From Stictocephala bisonia (Eukaryota; Arthropoda; Insecta; Hemiptera; Membracidae): a DNA stretch of 64,000 bases. This document shows, piece by piece, positions 1 through 12,545 of this stretch; the first letter of the stretch is position 1, and each line of letters starts with the position of its first letter. Location: NCBI GenBank assembly GCA_035578905.1, contig JAQJVL010000031.1, forward strand, positions 3,687,316 to 3,751,315. Direction: 5' to 3'. The notes below the pieces were generated by a model. The model was not told the DNA's origin. It saw nothing but the letters and a program-made list of their open reading frames with translations, and ran no database searches. A program made the translations under genes and the position numbers.

Positions 1-1809
1 AACTATGTTTTCCAGATGAGTAGATTTCGATCCTGTTTATGAATATGTAAAGAGTTAAGTGATTGGCTACTTTTCAGTGTTTCAGCACCGAAATTTTGCA
101 AGTTCAAAAAAATTTGAGAACCAATAACACCCTTTTAACAACATAAAATACGTTTGCCACTTTAGTTGTTATTTTATTTACCTTTAAACAGGAAAAACGA
201 TGATATTCTTGTTTATTATTTAACTATATCCTATGAAAAAGTGTAAGCTCAAAAAAGTACAAGACCCATGGTTTAAATGAATAACCCGTAATATAAATTT
301 TAAACTTGACTTACCATCCTAGAACGTCTTGAAATCAATTAAAGTGCCAGATTTATTGCAGAATTTACTACTTCTGTTAAGACGAACTGTCACAAAAACA
401 TGGATTTATTTTTAAAGTGTGAAGTTTTATTTTATAACTATGTATTCTATACATTTAACAGTGTTAAAAATCTATAAATATTTAAGTACGATAGTTGACT
501 TTAATTAAGTAAACAATTTTTGTAACATTGTAATTATTTGATGATTACTTAACCAAAGTTGAATGTACATTGTAACTTTTATCAACTTCAGTTATAACAG
601 ATGTTTTAATTTTTTTTTTTATTATTTAACTGTTAAGGTTAAAATTTTATTTTAATGTATTATCACAAAATGTTTTAAGGCCGCAACACCAGTACTAAAT
701 ACAAGCTTGCCAATTGAGCCAAAAACATGCATTAATATATTCACCACAATTGTCTGATTCCAGACAAAATAGAGTTGCTTGTATTGCCCTGTTAATTATG
801 CTATTATTAAATACATCTAAGGATAATTCTATGGAATTCGTTAAAAAGATTGAATATACCATTCTAAAGTAATTTTATATAATAATAATAATTTCATTTA
901 TCTAACAGTAATACTAAAACGGTGTGTTGACCAAATTAAGTATATTTTTATATGAATTACATTAGGTTCACACAAAAAAACTAAAAACGTACTGATCACA
1001 AAATATATTCATGTTTTTGTCTCATAACTATAAATCAAAATCAACCTGATGTTGGCTGTGGTACCCCAATAGTACCAAAATTCATATTTAAAATTATAAA
1101 TAGGGAATCTTTTATACAATATATGTAGTTTTTATCCATTTTTTCTTTACAATTTATTTGACATTGATAATAAATGTAAACTATATAAATTAAAAATGTA
1201 TAACGCCACATAAAATATATAAAATTATTTTTTTAGCGATATAACAATTGAATAAAACTATTTATTCAAAACACTGTTCACAGTTACACTCTACAGTCTT
1301 ATGTAGAAAGTCCAAATGAAGTCTATGGTATGCTCTGCAGTCATTACAATAGCCGTTTCTGAAACAGGACTACATGATTTATTGTCTGCTTGTTCTTTTC
1401 CCTATGTTTTATTTTAAAATTAATGTTTATCATACATACTTACATTAAAAAATATGTATTTACATAAAAAGGTACTAAGTACAATACATTTTACTTTATA
1501 TATATTTTTAATCTAGTCAAATTGAGATTATGTTTGACGGCTAGAACAAACGACCTGATGAAAGTCATCGGTTAATTGAAACTTCCTAGAAAGAAGTGGT
1601 TTATTACGCGTTACTTTGTCATACTTAAGGAAAGATGCAAAAATTCCAAATTAAAAATGGGAATTGGTAAAAGATTACTTATGTGATTATGGAACTTAAA
1701 CACAAACTATTAATCAATTTTCATAGGAAGTTATCTGGTGGTCTCCATTTATTCAGATGACTAGGTGTATAATAGTTATGAAACTAGTCATTCCCTCCAT
1801 AGTATTTAC

Positions 1810-1833
1810 ATATGGATCTGCGGAGATCCATAT
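1810..1833. repeat. Perfect 10-bp hairpin
   Basis: ATATGGATCT pairs with AGATCCATAT across a 4-nt GCGG loop. No poly-T follows and no gene is adjacent, so no function is assigned. Confidence 0.6.
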
Positions 1834-2646
1834 TTAAATATTAGGAAGCTAAATCTGTAGAAAAAAGTACAAGTACTCGTATGTTGTTATTACAAGTAAC
1901 ATAATTACGTAATTGGGATTTAATTTAATGGTAAGTTATTTTTAAAGTTAATATCACATTTATAAGGAGTTATCACAAAAATCGGTCAAACCATTTAAAG
2001 TTTTAGATCATACATATTTAAATTCTACAATATGAAATTATAACATTTTTATGATTTATTTAAAGATTTTTATCTGAGAAAATCTCTGAAGTCATGGGCA
2101 AACACAAAAACAATAATGATAAAAGTCATAGTTTGTATAAGAAACTAAATTTTCTTTATATATAAAAATTAAAAATGTTCGTCAGTAAAATGTAACTTGA
2201 ATAATTTATGGTTACATTTTATTAAGCTCTATTTGGATTACGAATCTAATATATAGCTAATGTTTAACTTTCAGAATTTCAGAAAGACTCGAATGCCAAT
2301 TACAGTTTTGTAATTTAATTTAGTCGTGTAAAACCTTTCTAAATGTGTTGTTTGAATAAACGAGAATAACAACTCGTATGTTATTAGTTTTTAATTTTTA
2401 TTACGTTTTACTGAAGGTAAATTCATAAATTATTACTTGAAAATTATATAATATTTAATATTTTTGAAATAAACGTACATAAAATACTATTTAACGTAGA
2501 AATATTATGTTAATTCAAAGTTGATTTACAATAATTTACAAACTCCTTTCCTTGGATATTATATATTGTTGTATTATTATATGTACTTTAAATCAGAAAA
2601 CATATAAAATATGTGTCATATTAGAATCACATGCCCAAGAATATAA

Positions 2647-2663
2647 ATAATAATAATAATAAT
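2647..2663. repeat. (AAT)n microsatellite
   Basis: About five to six uninterrupted AAT units in AT-rich DNA. Confidence 0.7.
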
Positions 2664-3192
2664 ATTACTAGAAAATGATTAACTATACATGTTGTTCTAC
2701 AGTAAGATGTACTATTACACATGCATTATGACAAATATTAACGGTTTTCCACCTATCAAAGTTCCAATCAAGACTCATACGTAATCAAGCAAGCATGTTG
2801 AACATCATTAAATTTATACCTTTCAAATATTTTAAAAATAATAATTTATGAATATTAATTTCAAGCAGAGAAAAACATTTCAATATAGCTGTCTATAGAA
2901 GTTGTTAATATACACCTAAATTAAATTAAATTATGTTCATTTGGGATATCATGGTCTGATGACGCTTGAGTCTCTTTTGCCATTATTTATTCTTTAATAC
3001 CATGCTGCTTGTAAGGAAATACGTGTCATAAAGTGATCTTTTAAATTAATTGCATCGTTTACTACTGGTTTTATAAATATTATTTCTTGCTTTTACTATA
3101 ACTATTGAATTATGTATATGATATTATAATCCAGCTCACACGTTAGGGTTACAAAATTATAACAAACTGAGCAATATTCTGAAGTAAGTAAC

Positions 3193-3243
3193 ATTTATTC
3201 ATTTTTTACTTATTTTTTTAACATATGTAAAAAATGAATAAAT
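3193..3243. repeat. 17-bp perfect hairpin
   Basis: The sequence at 3193-3209 is the exact reverse complement of 3227-3243, with a 17-nt loop. Immediately downstream a block containing ATTATGCTATGCAT is duplicated in direct orientation. It could be a very small MITE or a replication-slippage product. Confidence 0.55.
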
Positions 3244-3667
3244 ATTATGCTATGCATATAAATATAAAATTATGCTATGCATAAAAATATTGTGTTTAGT
3301 ATGCTTAGAAGACCTATGGTTGAAGGACATGATTAGTTTTCATAAATTAAATAATAAATGCTAGTATCTATAAAAACACGATTTTAAAATCAAACTATAG
3401 TACTTATCAACTTTTTTAAAGCTACAGTAGCAAAATATAAGTCAGTTATTAGAAATTTAATGAACTAAATTGATATAATTTATATTTATAAATTGGTCCT
3501 AATACTACTCTTAAATATTCAGGCACTATGCATTTGAATTAACTTGAATAAAAATTCATAAAAAAATGCTTCAGAAAATAAAGATTTTATAAAATCTTCA
3601 ACGAAAAACTCTATAAATATTTCCTATACATCTCCAAAAATATGAACCACTTAGTTACCCATTAGAT

Positions 3668-3760
3668 CGTGTTTGAGTAATGCACATAGAGGGAAAGCCG
3701 TAGGACTAGTCATAAATCATCCCTTCCTTTATCCTCTCGGCCTTTTACTCCCTACTCCAC
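3668..3760. repeat. Dispersed repeat, copy 1
   Basis: This block shares an ordered series of words with 17164-17265: a GTGTT-x-GAGTAATG block, then ACTAGTCATAAATCA, then CCCTTCCTT, then a CCTTTxACTCC-like block. Shared order over about 95 bp makes chance unlikely. It may be a SINE or a fragment of a larger transposon; I see no convincing Pol III boxes or tail. Confidence 0.5.
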
Positions 3761-4021
3761 GTATTATCTACTAAAGGCACAGTATGTGAGTTGGTATATA
3801 ACAAATTAAATATACCTCAGTTCTTTCATTTGATTGGGGAGATCATATCCAAACATTAGGTTACTCAATTAAAACATCCCAGTGTACTTTACTTCTCGAA
3901 GAGTTTTTAATATCATATAATTGAGTTAGTGAAGTTGCTTTAGAATATCTACATTAATTGGATTTAGCTTTGAAATGAGATATATATTTTCCCTCTTTAA
4001 TTTCATTCTCAAATATATATA

Positions 4022-5616
4022 GGGTGAGTTAAGTAAATGAATAACGGGAGAACTGTGTGAGCTCTAATAACACTGACAACCCCAAACCCCACTAAGTCAT
4101 GTATAGGGAATATAAGTAAAACAGTTTCAAGTAATTCTATTTACAGAATATGCCCAAACTGGTGGTTCGGGTTCCAAATCTCAACATTCTTAAATGCAAA
4201 CGAATGTCTCATTGTACATCGTTTAAAAATTATTCAAAGAAAAATATTTTGGTGAAAAAAACGTTGTAAAAATATTTAACCATTTATAAATTGCTGACCA
4301 AACATAAAAAAATTGGGCCATTTCCAAAAATCACTCTATTTTTTGTATTTTTTGCAATAGAATATTTAAGCTAAAAATTCTAACTATTAAGTGAATTTCC
4401 CACAAAATGACATGCCTCAGGATCATATTGGAATCATTTTTCTCACAGCCAAAAATGTAAATATTTAGAGCAGGTACCTCAACATTCTTAATTGAAAAAG
4501 TATGACAAGTCGTACTTAATTTTGAAAGTCTTGTAAAAATAAAACTTTTGTACATTCAAACCATTTGTCCATTTCTAACTGTTTTTTATTTAGAGCTCAA
4601 TAACTGTTATTAAAAGAAAAATTCAATGCTGAAATTGTGCACCTTTTTATCTATTATTAGATAATTTAATAACACTCAGTGTATGTATTGACTTAATTTA
4701 GGTATCAAAAGACATAATGAATAATATAAAAAGCCTCAGATGACTTTTTCGTATAAATAAATATCAACAACAACATAACATAAACGTAAAAACAATATTT
4801 TCAAACTTATTATAAATGATGTTGTGATTTTTATGTTATTTTATTATTACATTTATTTATAAGAAAAAATTATCTGAGACTAATTATCCTGCCTCTGATA
4901 CCTAAATTAAGTCAGTAAATACACTGAGTGTTATATTTTCTAATAATAGAGTTAAAAGTACACAGTTTCAGCGTTAGAATTTTTTAAAAATAACAGTTTT
5001 TTAGCTCCAATTCCGAAACAATTAGAAATAACTAATGGTTTGGAAATAAAAACGTTTCATTTTGAATTTCAATACTATAAATTTTTATTCAATACTTTCA
5101 AAATGAGGTACGACATGACCACATTTAAGAATAATTTTAAGTTACCATCCTTTTAACTTTTTCAAAATATTTATAATCAAGGGGGTAAGAATAATTTTTC
5201 GAATATGACATGTAATTTTTTAGAAAATTTACTAAATAACTACAATAGTTTAGCTTAAATATTATATTGCAAAAAATCTGAAAAATTGAGTGATTTTTGG
5301 AAATGGCTGAATTTTAATTGTTTTGGTCCGTTATTTTTGAATGGTTAAATGTATATATGTTTTTGATGTTCACCAAAACATCTCCTTTTAAAGGAGCTTT
5401 AAAATAATGCACAATATGACATACGTTTGCATTTTAAAATGATGAAATTTGGAAAGCGAACCACCAGTTTGGGCATATTCTTTAAATATAATGAAATGAA
5501 ATAGTTTTAATTAGATTCTCTACATACGACTTTGTGGGGTTAGGTTTTGTCAGTGTTAATATAGCTCACAATGTTCTCCCGTTATCCATTTAGGACACCT
5601 TACGTGACTCATCCCG
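4022..5616. mobile_element. Palindromic snap-back DNA element, non-autonomous
   Basis: The left half (about 4022-4795) is an imperfect reverse complement of the right half (about 4825-5616), with almost no spacer at the centre near 4810. Landmarks confirm the pairing: the GCCCAAACTGGTGGTTCG block near 4152 matches the CGAACCACCAGTTTGGGC block near 5457. ATAACGGGAGAAC at the left end pairs with GTTCTCCCGTTAT at the right end. Outer ends are GGGTGAGT on the left and, on the complementary strand, CGGGATGAGT. Both ends are flanked by TA (4020-4021 and 5617-5618), as expected for a Tc1/mariner-type target duplication, though TA alone is weak evidence in this composition. Open frames inside the arms are short and lack known motifs. 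Arm divergence suggests an old insertion. Confidence 0.75.
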
Positions 5617-5618
5617 TA

Positions 5619-7179
5619 CATCGATAATTTTATACTCAAATAAAGTAGCTGATATTTCAACTATAAATATTCAAACAAAACTATTAACTCGAAAATGGCT
5701 TCTACAAAAAGTTCTACATATCACAATTCTCTTAGTCTCGTAAGACGGAAAATGAAGTTGTTGCATAGGATAGTATAATTCAGGGAATCGTGAGAGAGCC
5801 AAAAAAGAGGCAAACGGCAAAAATTACATGGAATAAAAACTCAAGTTGTCACATAACTGTGAAATATTTCTGTTCTATGACATGACTAAAGAAAGCTTCG
5901 GAGTAAATCGATTGTACCCTAAAAGACTAACAGGATATTATTACTCCGGGAACTTAATAAATGCACACGTGTAAGCTACTTTGGTGTGATTATAGGGATA
6001 TATTTAAATTTAAATTTATAAATGCATTTTATAATAAATTGTTAGGTTTTATTTCTGATTGCTCGATTAAGAAAACTATTATTATTTGTCTTGTTTTTCT
6101 ATAAATTAATAGCCGTACAGCCGGATTAATAAAAATGTATACTGAAACTTCTGGAATGAAACTGTTAAAATTTACTATCTTCTAAAACTGTGCTCATAGA
6201 AAGTTAGAATAAATTATTGTGCTAGTATTGGGAATATTCTTTAAATTTTACGAACATTGGTTAAACTAAACTCACAATTTGTATGCAAAGTTTAATTCCA
6301 AACAAGATAAATATTTCATTCAAAGATAATTATCCATTGCACGGTATAACTTTGTTTGCATTCACTTAGCATATTTAAAACCAAGCAAATGTTAATAGTG
6401 TGTAACCTTATATGCTGTAATTTAAGGTAACTCTAGCAGGTGTTTGAAAACTGAGTTGTATTACTTAATATACTATTTACTACATGTTTATCAAATATTA
6501 CGCTGACATCTCACGTTATTATGGTTTTTCTTTAACTAAGATAATTTTGTTTATACTACTACATGCGAGGTATATGATGTTAACTTTTTTTTCTAGGACT
6601 TCAGTAATAATTTCTAAATATTACTAAAGTCCTTTTTAAAAACAAAATTCACACCTATACCTTACAAGATACATACCTAGATGATGTTATACCAGGTTCT
6701 GGAACAAATATTCGAAGGTATTCACTTATGAATATTCGTCTAATAGTAAATAAGTATAAAGCATTAACAAAGTAATTGAATAAACATATTATTTAGTTAA
6801 TACTTTTAATACAGCTACAAAGAAATTTACAATATCGTCAAATCAAACTCAATAAAACCGTATTAAAACATTATTAATAAAGCATTTTAATAACAATGGC
6901 CTTATCATCATCAGACTTTTCACAAATAAACAAAAATATATGTTTCAAAATGTGGAATATAATACGTATAGATGAAAGCTCACTTACATATTTATAGTAA
7001 AAATGAAAAATGTATCATCCAAACACGTAGTAGCAAGTGTACTGTTACTAACAAAGTTTAGATTCTAATGGAATAACTTTGGTCGACAATATACTAACAG
7101 ATAATTTAGTTAATAAATACACACTTTTTGTATCCTCTGTTCGTATTGACCAACATAGTCTGTCTCTTTGTAAATCACT
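5619..7179. other. AT-rich DNA without a recognisable gene
   Basis: No protein-like frame, tandem array or terminal repeat pair is visible. Several short A/T palindromes occur at the frequency expected from composition. Confidence 0.55.
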
Positions 7180-7975
7180 CTATATCTCCTTCACAATCTA
7201 AGTCGTTTACAATATTACCCAATCGATCTTTACTCTAAGGACAACATTGGCCATTCGATCTCTGCTAGTTAGTATCCTGATTTTTTCATTTATTTGACAC
7301 CTTTGCTGTGCGCACTGTTCCTGGGGACCAACACTGTCTTTTCAATCAAATATCACTCAGTGTTGTTTGAAATCAATATCTTTGACAATATTATCAAATC
7401 GATCTTTACTCTAAGGACAACATTATCCCATTGATCTCTGCTAGTCAATATCCTGATTTATTCATTTATTTGACACCTTTGCTGTGCGCACTTTTGCTGG
7501 GGACCAACACTGTCTTTGCAATCAAAATCACTCAGTGTTTTCTCAAATTAATATCTTTGACAATATTACCCAATCGATTTTTACTCTAAGGACAACATTG
7601 GCCCATCGATCTCTGCTATTCAGTATCCTGAATAATACGATTTGTACGTCAAAATAAATGTACGATCCTCGTACATTTATTTGACACCTTAGCTGTGCAC
7701 ACGGTTGCTGGGACCAACACTGTCTGCGCCATCAAGTATCACTCAGTGTCGTCTCAAATCAATATATTTGACTATATTAACCAATCGATCTTTACTCTAA
7801 GCACAACATTGGCCCATCGATCTATGCTAGTCAGTATTCTGATTTATATATTTATTTGACACCTTTGCTGAGCGCACGGTTGCTGGGACCAACACTGTCT
7901 GCGCCATCAAGTATCACTCAGTATCGTCTGAAATCATTCTCTTTGACAATATTACCCAAATGATCTTTACTCTAT
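7180..7975. repeat. ~176-bp satellite array, first block
   Basis: A word of the form AATCGATCTTTACTCTAAGG recurs at about 7221, 7397, 7572, 7783 and 7959. The spacing is 176, 175, 211 and 176 bp. Each unit also carries a GACAACATTGGCCCATCGAT-like block and an ACCAACACTGTCT block. The one long unit is explained by an extra hairpin at 7652-7682. Units differ by scattered substitutions, so the array is not freshly homogenised. Confidence 0.85.
7652..7682. repeat. 14-bp perfect hairpin inserted in one satellite copy
   Basis: AAATAAATGTACGA pairs perfectly with TCGTACATTTATTT across a 3-nt loop. Neighbouring copies lack this segment, and it accounts for most of the ~35-bp excess length of this unit. 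Confidence 0.7.
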
Positions 7976-8724
7976 TTCTAGAACCAGATACCTCTAGATC
8001 ATTCAGTACCTCTGCACGTGTAGTAAAAATACTTTGAATGGTCAAAGTACCTCACTACTTCTAAATAACACTGGTCAAATTCGGTTGGTGAAAATACTCA
8101 ACACATTTTTTTATGGCGGAGGAGGGTCAGGGGGTGTTTGCGGTCTGTGTATATAAAAAGTACAGACCATTTATACGACATTTATTTAAATCAATTATGC
8201 AGACAGTCATTCAACGAACGCCGTGCTTGTTTCCCGATGCAACTTTAGAGCTGTACCCAGATTGCGTTCACGGTTTGTTTGCAGGCGCTCTCCTTCAATT
8301 TTCCTTACAACAGACTGTGTCGCCAAGACAGTAATATTTGATTTCACAGCCACATCGGAAGTAATCTATTACCTGATATCAAATTATGTAGTACTATTTT
8401 GATATCAGGCTATTTTGTCACCTGGTAAAATAAAACCACTTTTATCTTTTTTTCTAATGTTCGGCTGGTGTCAACCTTCTAATTTTACTTGATAATAATT
8501 CTGATCTCTCTGTGTATTGATTTTTGTGTTTTGAATTTTATTTCTGTTCATAGATGGACTGTTTATTAAATGTTGTATGTACAGGTGATTTAAAGTTAGA
8601 TAATGCAAATTCTTATGATACAAGTTTAATTTTGTCGTATGTTTCTATTACACACACAATGAAAAAGCTTCAATTTAAGTAAACACGTGATGAGGGTAGT
8701 TTTGATAGTATAAAATTACACTGT
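7976..8724. other. Non-satellite block interrupting the 176-bp array
   Basis: The array stops inside a unit, just after a TGATCTTTACTCTA word, and resumes near 8725 at a different phase with TTTGTCATCATATATCAC. The intervening ~750 bp is not tandem. It contains a 12-bp perfect stem (8372-8383 with 8398-8409) and a 73-codon frame at 8113-8334 of no recognisable family, whose composition does not argue for coding. It could be an insertion with a unit deletion, or diverged spacer. I see no terminal repeats or target duplication. Confidence 0.55.
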
Positions 8725-9475
8725 ATTTGTCATCATATATCACTACGTGTCGTCTCACAAGCAATAACTTTGACATTTATTCCTAATCGATCTTTAGTCT
8801 AAGGACAATATTGGCCCATCGATCTCTGCTAGTTCATACCCTGACTTCTAATTATGTGAAAACTTTGCTGTGCACACTGTTATTAGGACCAACACTTCTT
8901 TGTCATTAAATATCCCTCAATTTCGTCTCACAATCGATACCTTTGACATTATTACTCATTCGTACTTTACTCTAAGGACAATATTGGCCCATCGATATCT
9001 GCTAGTGAATATCCTGACTTATACGTTTATGTGACATCTTTGCTGTGCACACTTTTCTTAGTACCAACACTTCCTTTGTCATGAAATATCACTCAGTGTT
9101 GTCTCACAATCAATACCTATGAAATTTTTTTCCGATTCGACCTTTACTCTAAGGACAATACTGGCCCATCTATCTCTACTAGTCAATATCCTGACTTCTA
9201 CATTTATGTACCATATTTGTTTTAAACACTAATGCTAGGATCAACACTGTCTTTGTCATTAAATATCACTTAGTACCGTCTAAAAATCGATACCTTTGAG
9301 ATTATTACCCAATCGATCTTTACTCTAAGAACAATGTTGGCCCATCGATCTCTGCTAGTCAATATCCTACTTATACATTAACGTGACATCATTGCTGTGA
9401 ACAATGTTGCTAGAACCAACACTTCCTTTGTCATCGTATATCACACAGTGTAATGTCTCTATCGATATCTTAGGC
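8725..9475. repeat. ~176-bp satellite array, second block
   Basis: The same family as 7180-7975 resumes, with anchor words near 8784, 8959, 9135 and 9311 (spacing 174-176 bp). These copies share variants such as CACAATCGATACC that are uncommon in the first block, so the two blocks have evolved as separate sub-arrays. Confidence 0.85.
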
Positions 9476-11195
9476 GTTTAGAGCAACATGCTGAGTAATT
9501 TTTAGGCTTCATGTACTGTAGCGATTACATTTTGAATAAATTATAAGAAAGTAATTTCATAGAATTGTTTTAATAGACTGTGTTCTATTTATGACTTTGT
9601 GCGATATGGATATAAAATGTTTAGGATGAACACTCTGCCCCCCGATGACACAAGAATTATTCCTCTACATACGAATATTAATGTATTAATGTAAGGTGTG
9701 GGAGGTAGCCACTGATGGTCAATAGTGTGGTTGAACCGATGGATTAAAAAAATGTAAAACAGTCAGAACTGTCATGTGATGTTCGGCTGTAGCTTTTCCC
9801 GTTTACTCTGCCAAGGTCAGTTAATGTCGTACTTTATTTCTACCTATTTTATGTTCTGACAACGATAAGTGAATCCCTAAGCTTAGGTTTGTAACTTTTG
9901 ATCGATTGAAAATCTCGATACAGTTTATTGGCAATTTCAAAAATAACTTTATTGAGGAAGAAAAACTAAAAGAAAAAAACATTAATAATAAATAAAAAAT
10001 CCCATGTGACAGTGTACCCCCTCTACCTCTTGCAGTGTCTGTTTAGAAATGTTATTATTACTATCTAAACCAACTTTAATCTACGATGGAATGAAATGAT
10101 CAATATATTTTAAAATGTTTAATAATTTTAATCCAGCCTGTATGTTATAAAATGAATATAATATATAAACACATTAAAACATATTTTATTCAAATCTATT
10201 TTTATACCCTATACACATTCGTTAGTACATTTAGAGAAACGAAACCTGATATATAAAATAAAATAAACAGCTTGGTTGTTATTAATACAAATAAATTAAA
10301 TAATACTAGACATGATGAGGTATTATTTGGTTCGTGATTAAAACGTATTGAGACGTGTTTTCTAAATGTAATACAGTGTTATGGTATATTTTGTTATATA
10401 TATATATTCATCTATCATATAACACGCTTTGGTTTAATATTTGATCTAGTTCAGAAAATGATACACATGCTATAAATATAATGATTGCAAATAAACCTCT
10501 AAGCAATACCCAAACAATGTGTATGGCATGCTATGAGGCCATTAGATCAGCTATTTCAGCACATAACTATCTAAGTTAAGGTCTGTTTGTCTTTTTATAG
10601 GTTCACTTTAATGATTTATTTACCTTGACAACACAACCACTGTTGGATAAGTGTTGCAAATATTTGAATAATAATCTATTAACAACATTTCAGAGACAAC
10701 CAGATACTTAAATGTAGTAGTGGATATAAAAAATTTAATTTTCAGATATGAAATATCTTATAAGAATTTATTTTGTTAAATCTACCATTTTTACTACGCA
10801 TTAATCAATTATTTATAATTTGTGTTAAATTGTGTTTCGAATCAAAAATATAAAAATAATCATACGTTGAAAATTTAATTATATTTAGAACTAGTTACTA
10901 TATTTCACATTTAACAATATTTTCTAAAACCTAAAGTTTAATTCGTAGTAGTTTACAGAAGGATGTAATTTGTTCCAGATCATATTTGGAAACATAGTGA
11001 ATATTATTAAAATTTAATAAGTCAATCTTTACAAATTTTGATTTAAACATTTTTAGTTTTCATAATCTATTATTTTTAATAGTTTTGGCAAAACAACATA
11101 CACTTAGGAGTATAGGTGATTAAAGGATCCGTTATTTTAATACAATTAACTCTTAATTTAATACTAAATCCTAAAAATAGTTGCCTATAAGTTAA
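9476..11195. other. AT-rich DNA without a recognisable gene
   Basis: Nothing gene-like is seen on either strand. A short (AT)n run lies near 10400. Confidence 0.55.
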
Positions 11196-12545
11196 TAATA
11201 CGTGCGTATATAATATCCATATGGAATAGTTGGACAATACGCAATGTGGTTACAGAACTCCCATGAGGCTGACAATGGCTTTGTTGTAGCTCCAGTGACT
11301 TACAAACCTGCCACACTTCTCCCCCTCAGACCACATTAGTAATACACTGGCAGTTACTTGATAAATACGTGCGTATATAATATCCACATGCATAAGTAAG
11401 GACAATACACAATGTGGTTACAGAACTCCCATGAGGCTGACAATGGCTTTGTTGTAGCTCCAGAGACTTACAAACCTGCCACACTTCTCCCCCTCAGACC
11501 ATATTAGTAATACACTAGCAGTTACTTGATAAATACGTGCGTATATAATATCCACATGCATCAGTAAGGACAATACACAATGTGGTTCTAGAACTCCCAT
11601 GAGGCTGACAATGGCTTTGTTGTAGCTCCAGTGACTTACAAACCGGCCACACTTCTCCCCCTCAGACCACATTAGTAATACACTGGCAGTTACTTGATGA
11701 ATACGTGCGTATATAATATACACATGCATCAGTAAGGACAATACACAATGTGGTTACATAACTTCCATGAGGCTGACAATGGCTTAGTTCTAGCTCCAGT
11801 GACTTACAAACCTGCCACACTTCTCCCCTTCAGACCACATTAGTAATACACTGGCAGTTACTTGATAAATACGTGCGTATATAATATCCACATGCATAAG
11901 TAAGGACAATACACAATGTGGTTACAGAACTCCCATGAGGCTGACAATGGCTTTGTTGTAGCTCCAGTGACTTACAAACCTGCCACACTTCTCCCCCTCA
12001 GACCACATTAGTAATACACTGGCAGTTACTTGATGAATACGTGCGTATATAATATACACATGCATCAGTAAGGACAATACACAATGTGGTTACATAACTT
12101 CCATGAGGCTGACAATGGCTTAGTTCTAGCTCCAGTGACTTACAAACCTGCCACACTTCTCCCCTTCAGACCACATTAGTAATACACTGGCAGTTACTTG
12201 ATAAATACGTGCGTATATAATATCCACATGCATAAGTAAGGACAATACACAATGTGGTTACAGAACTCCCATGAGGCTGACAATGGCTTTGTTGTAGCTC
12301 CAGTGACTTACAAACCTGCCACACTTCTCCCCCTCAGACCACATTAGTAATACACTGGCAGTTACTTGATGAATACGTGCGTATATAATATACACATGCA
12401 TCAGTAAGGACAATACACAATGTGGTTACATAACTTCCATGAGGCTGACAATGTCTTAGTTCTAGCTCCAGTGACTTACAAACCTGCCACACTTCTCCCC
12501 TTCAGACCACATTAGTAATATACACTGGCAGTTACTTGATAAATA
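11196..12545. repeat. 168-bp satellite, eight monomers with A/B dimer structure
   Basis: The word CGTGCGTATATAAT occurs at 11201, 11368, 11536, 11704, 11872, 12040, 12208 and 12376, giving a period of 167 and then exactly 168 bp. From the fourth monomer on, two variants alternate. The A type has ATGCATAAGTAAG, CAGAACTCCCATGAGG and TTTGTTGTAGCTCC. The B type has ATGCATCAGTAAG, CATAACTTCCATGAGG and TTAGTTCTAGCTCC. The order B-A-B-A-B indicates recent amplification as a 336-bp dimer. The first monomer is the most diverged, as expected at an array edge. A 107-codon frame on the minus strand at 11418-11741 is only a stop-free reading of two monomers. Confidence 0.92.

Larger units (their letters stand above)
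1..3667. other. AT-rich DNA without a recognisable gene
   Basis: No reading frame here has codon structure or motifs that suggest a protein, and stop codons are dense in all six frames. The stretch is A+T-rich with short homopolymers and only small local structures, which are listed separately. It could be intergenic or part of a large intron; the sequence does not decide. Confidence 0.6.

Noticed and set aside
8113..8334. 73-codon ORF with a GC-richer start
   Set aside because: No recognisable motif and no supporting signals; kept only as part of the block interrupting the satellite.
11418..11741. 107-codon minus-strand ORF
   Set aside because: It reads two monomers of the 168-bp satellite; the internal duplication of the peptide follows the DNA repeat.
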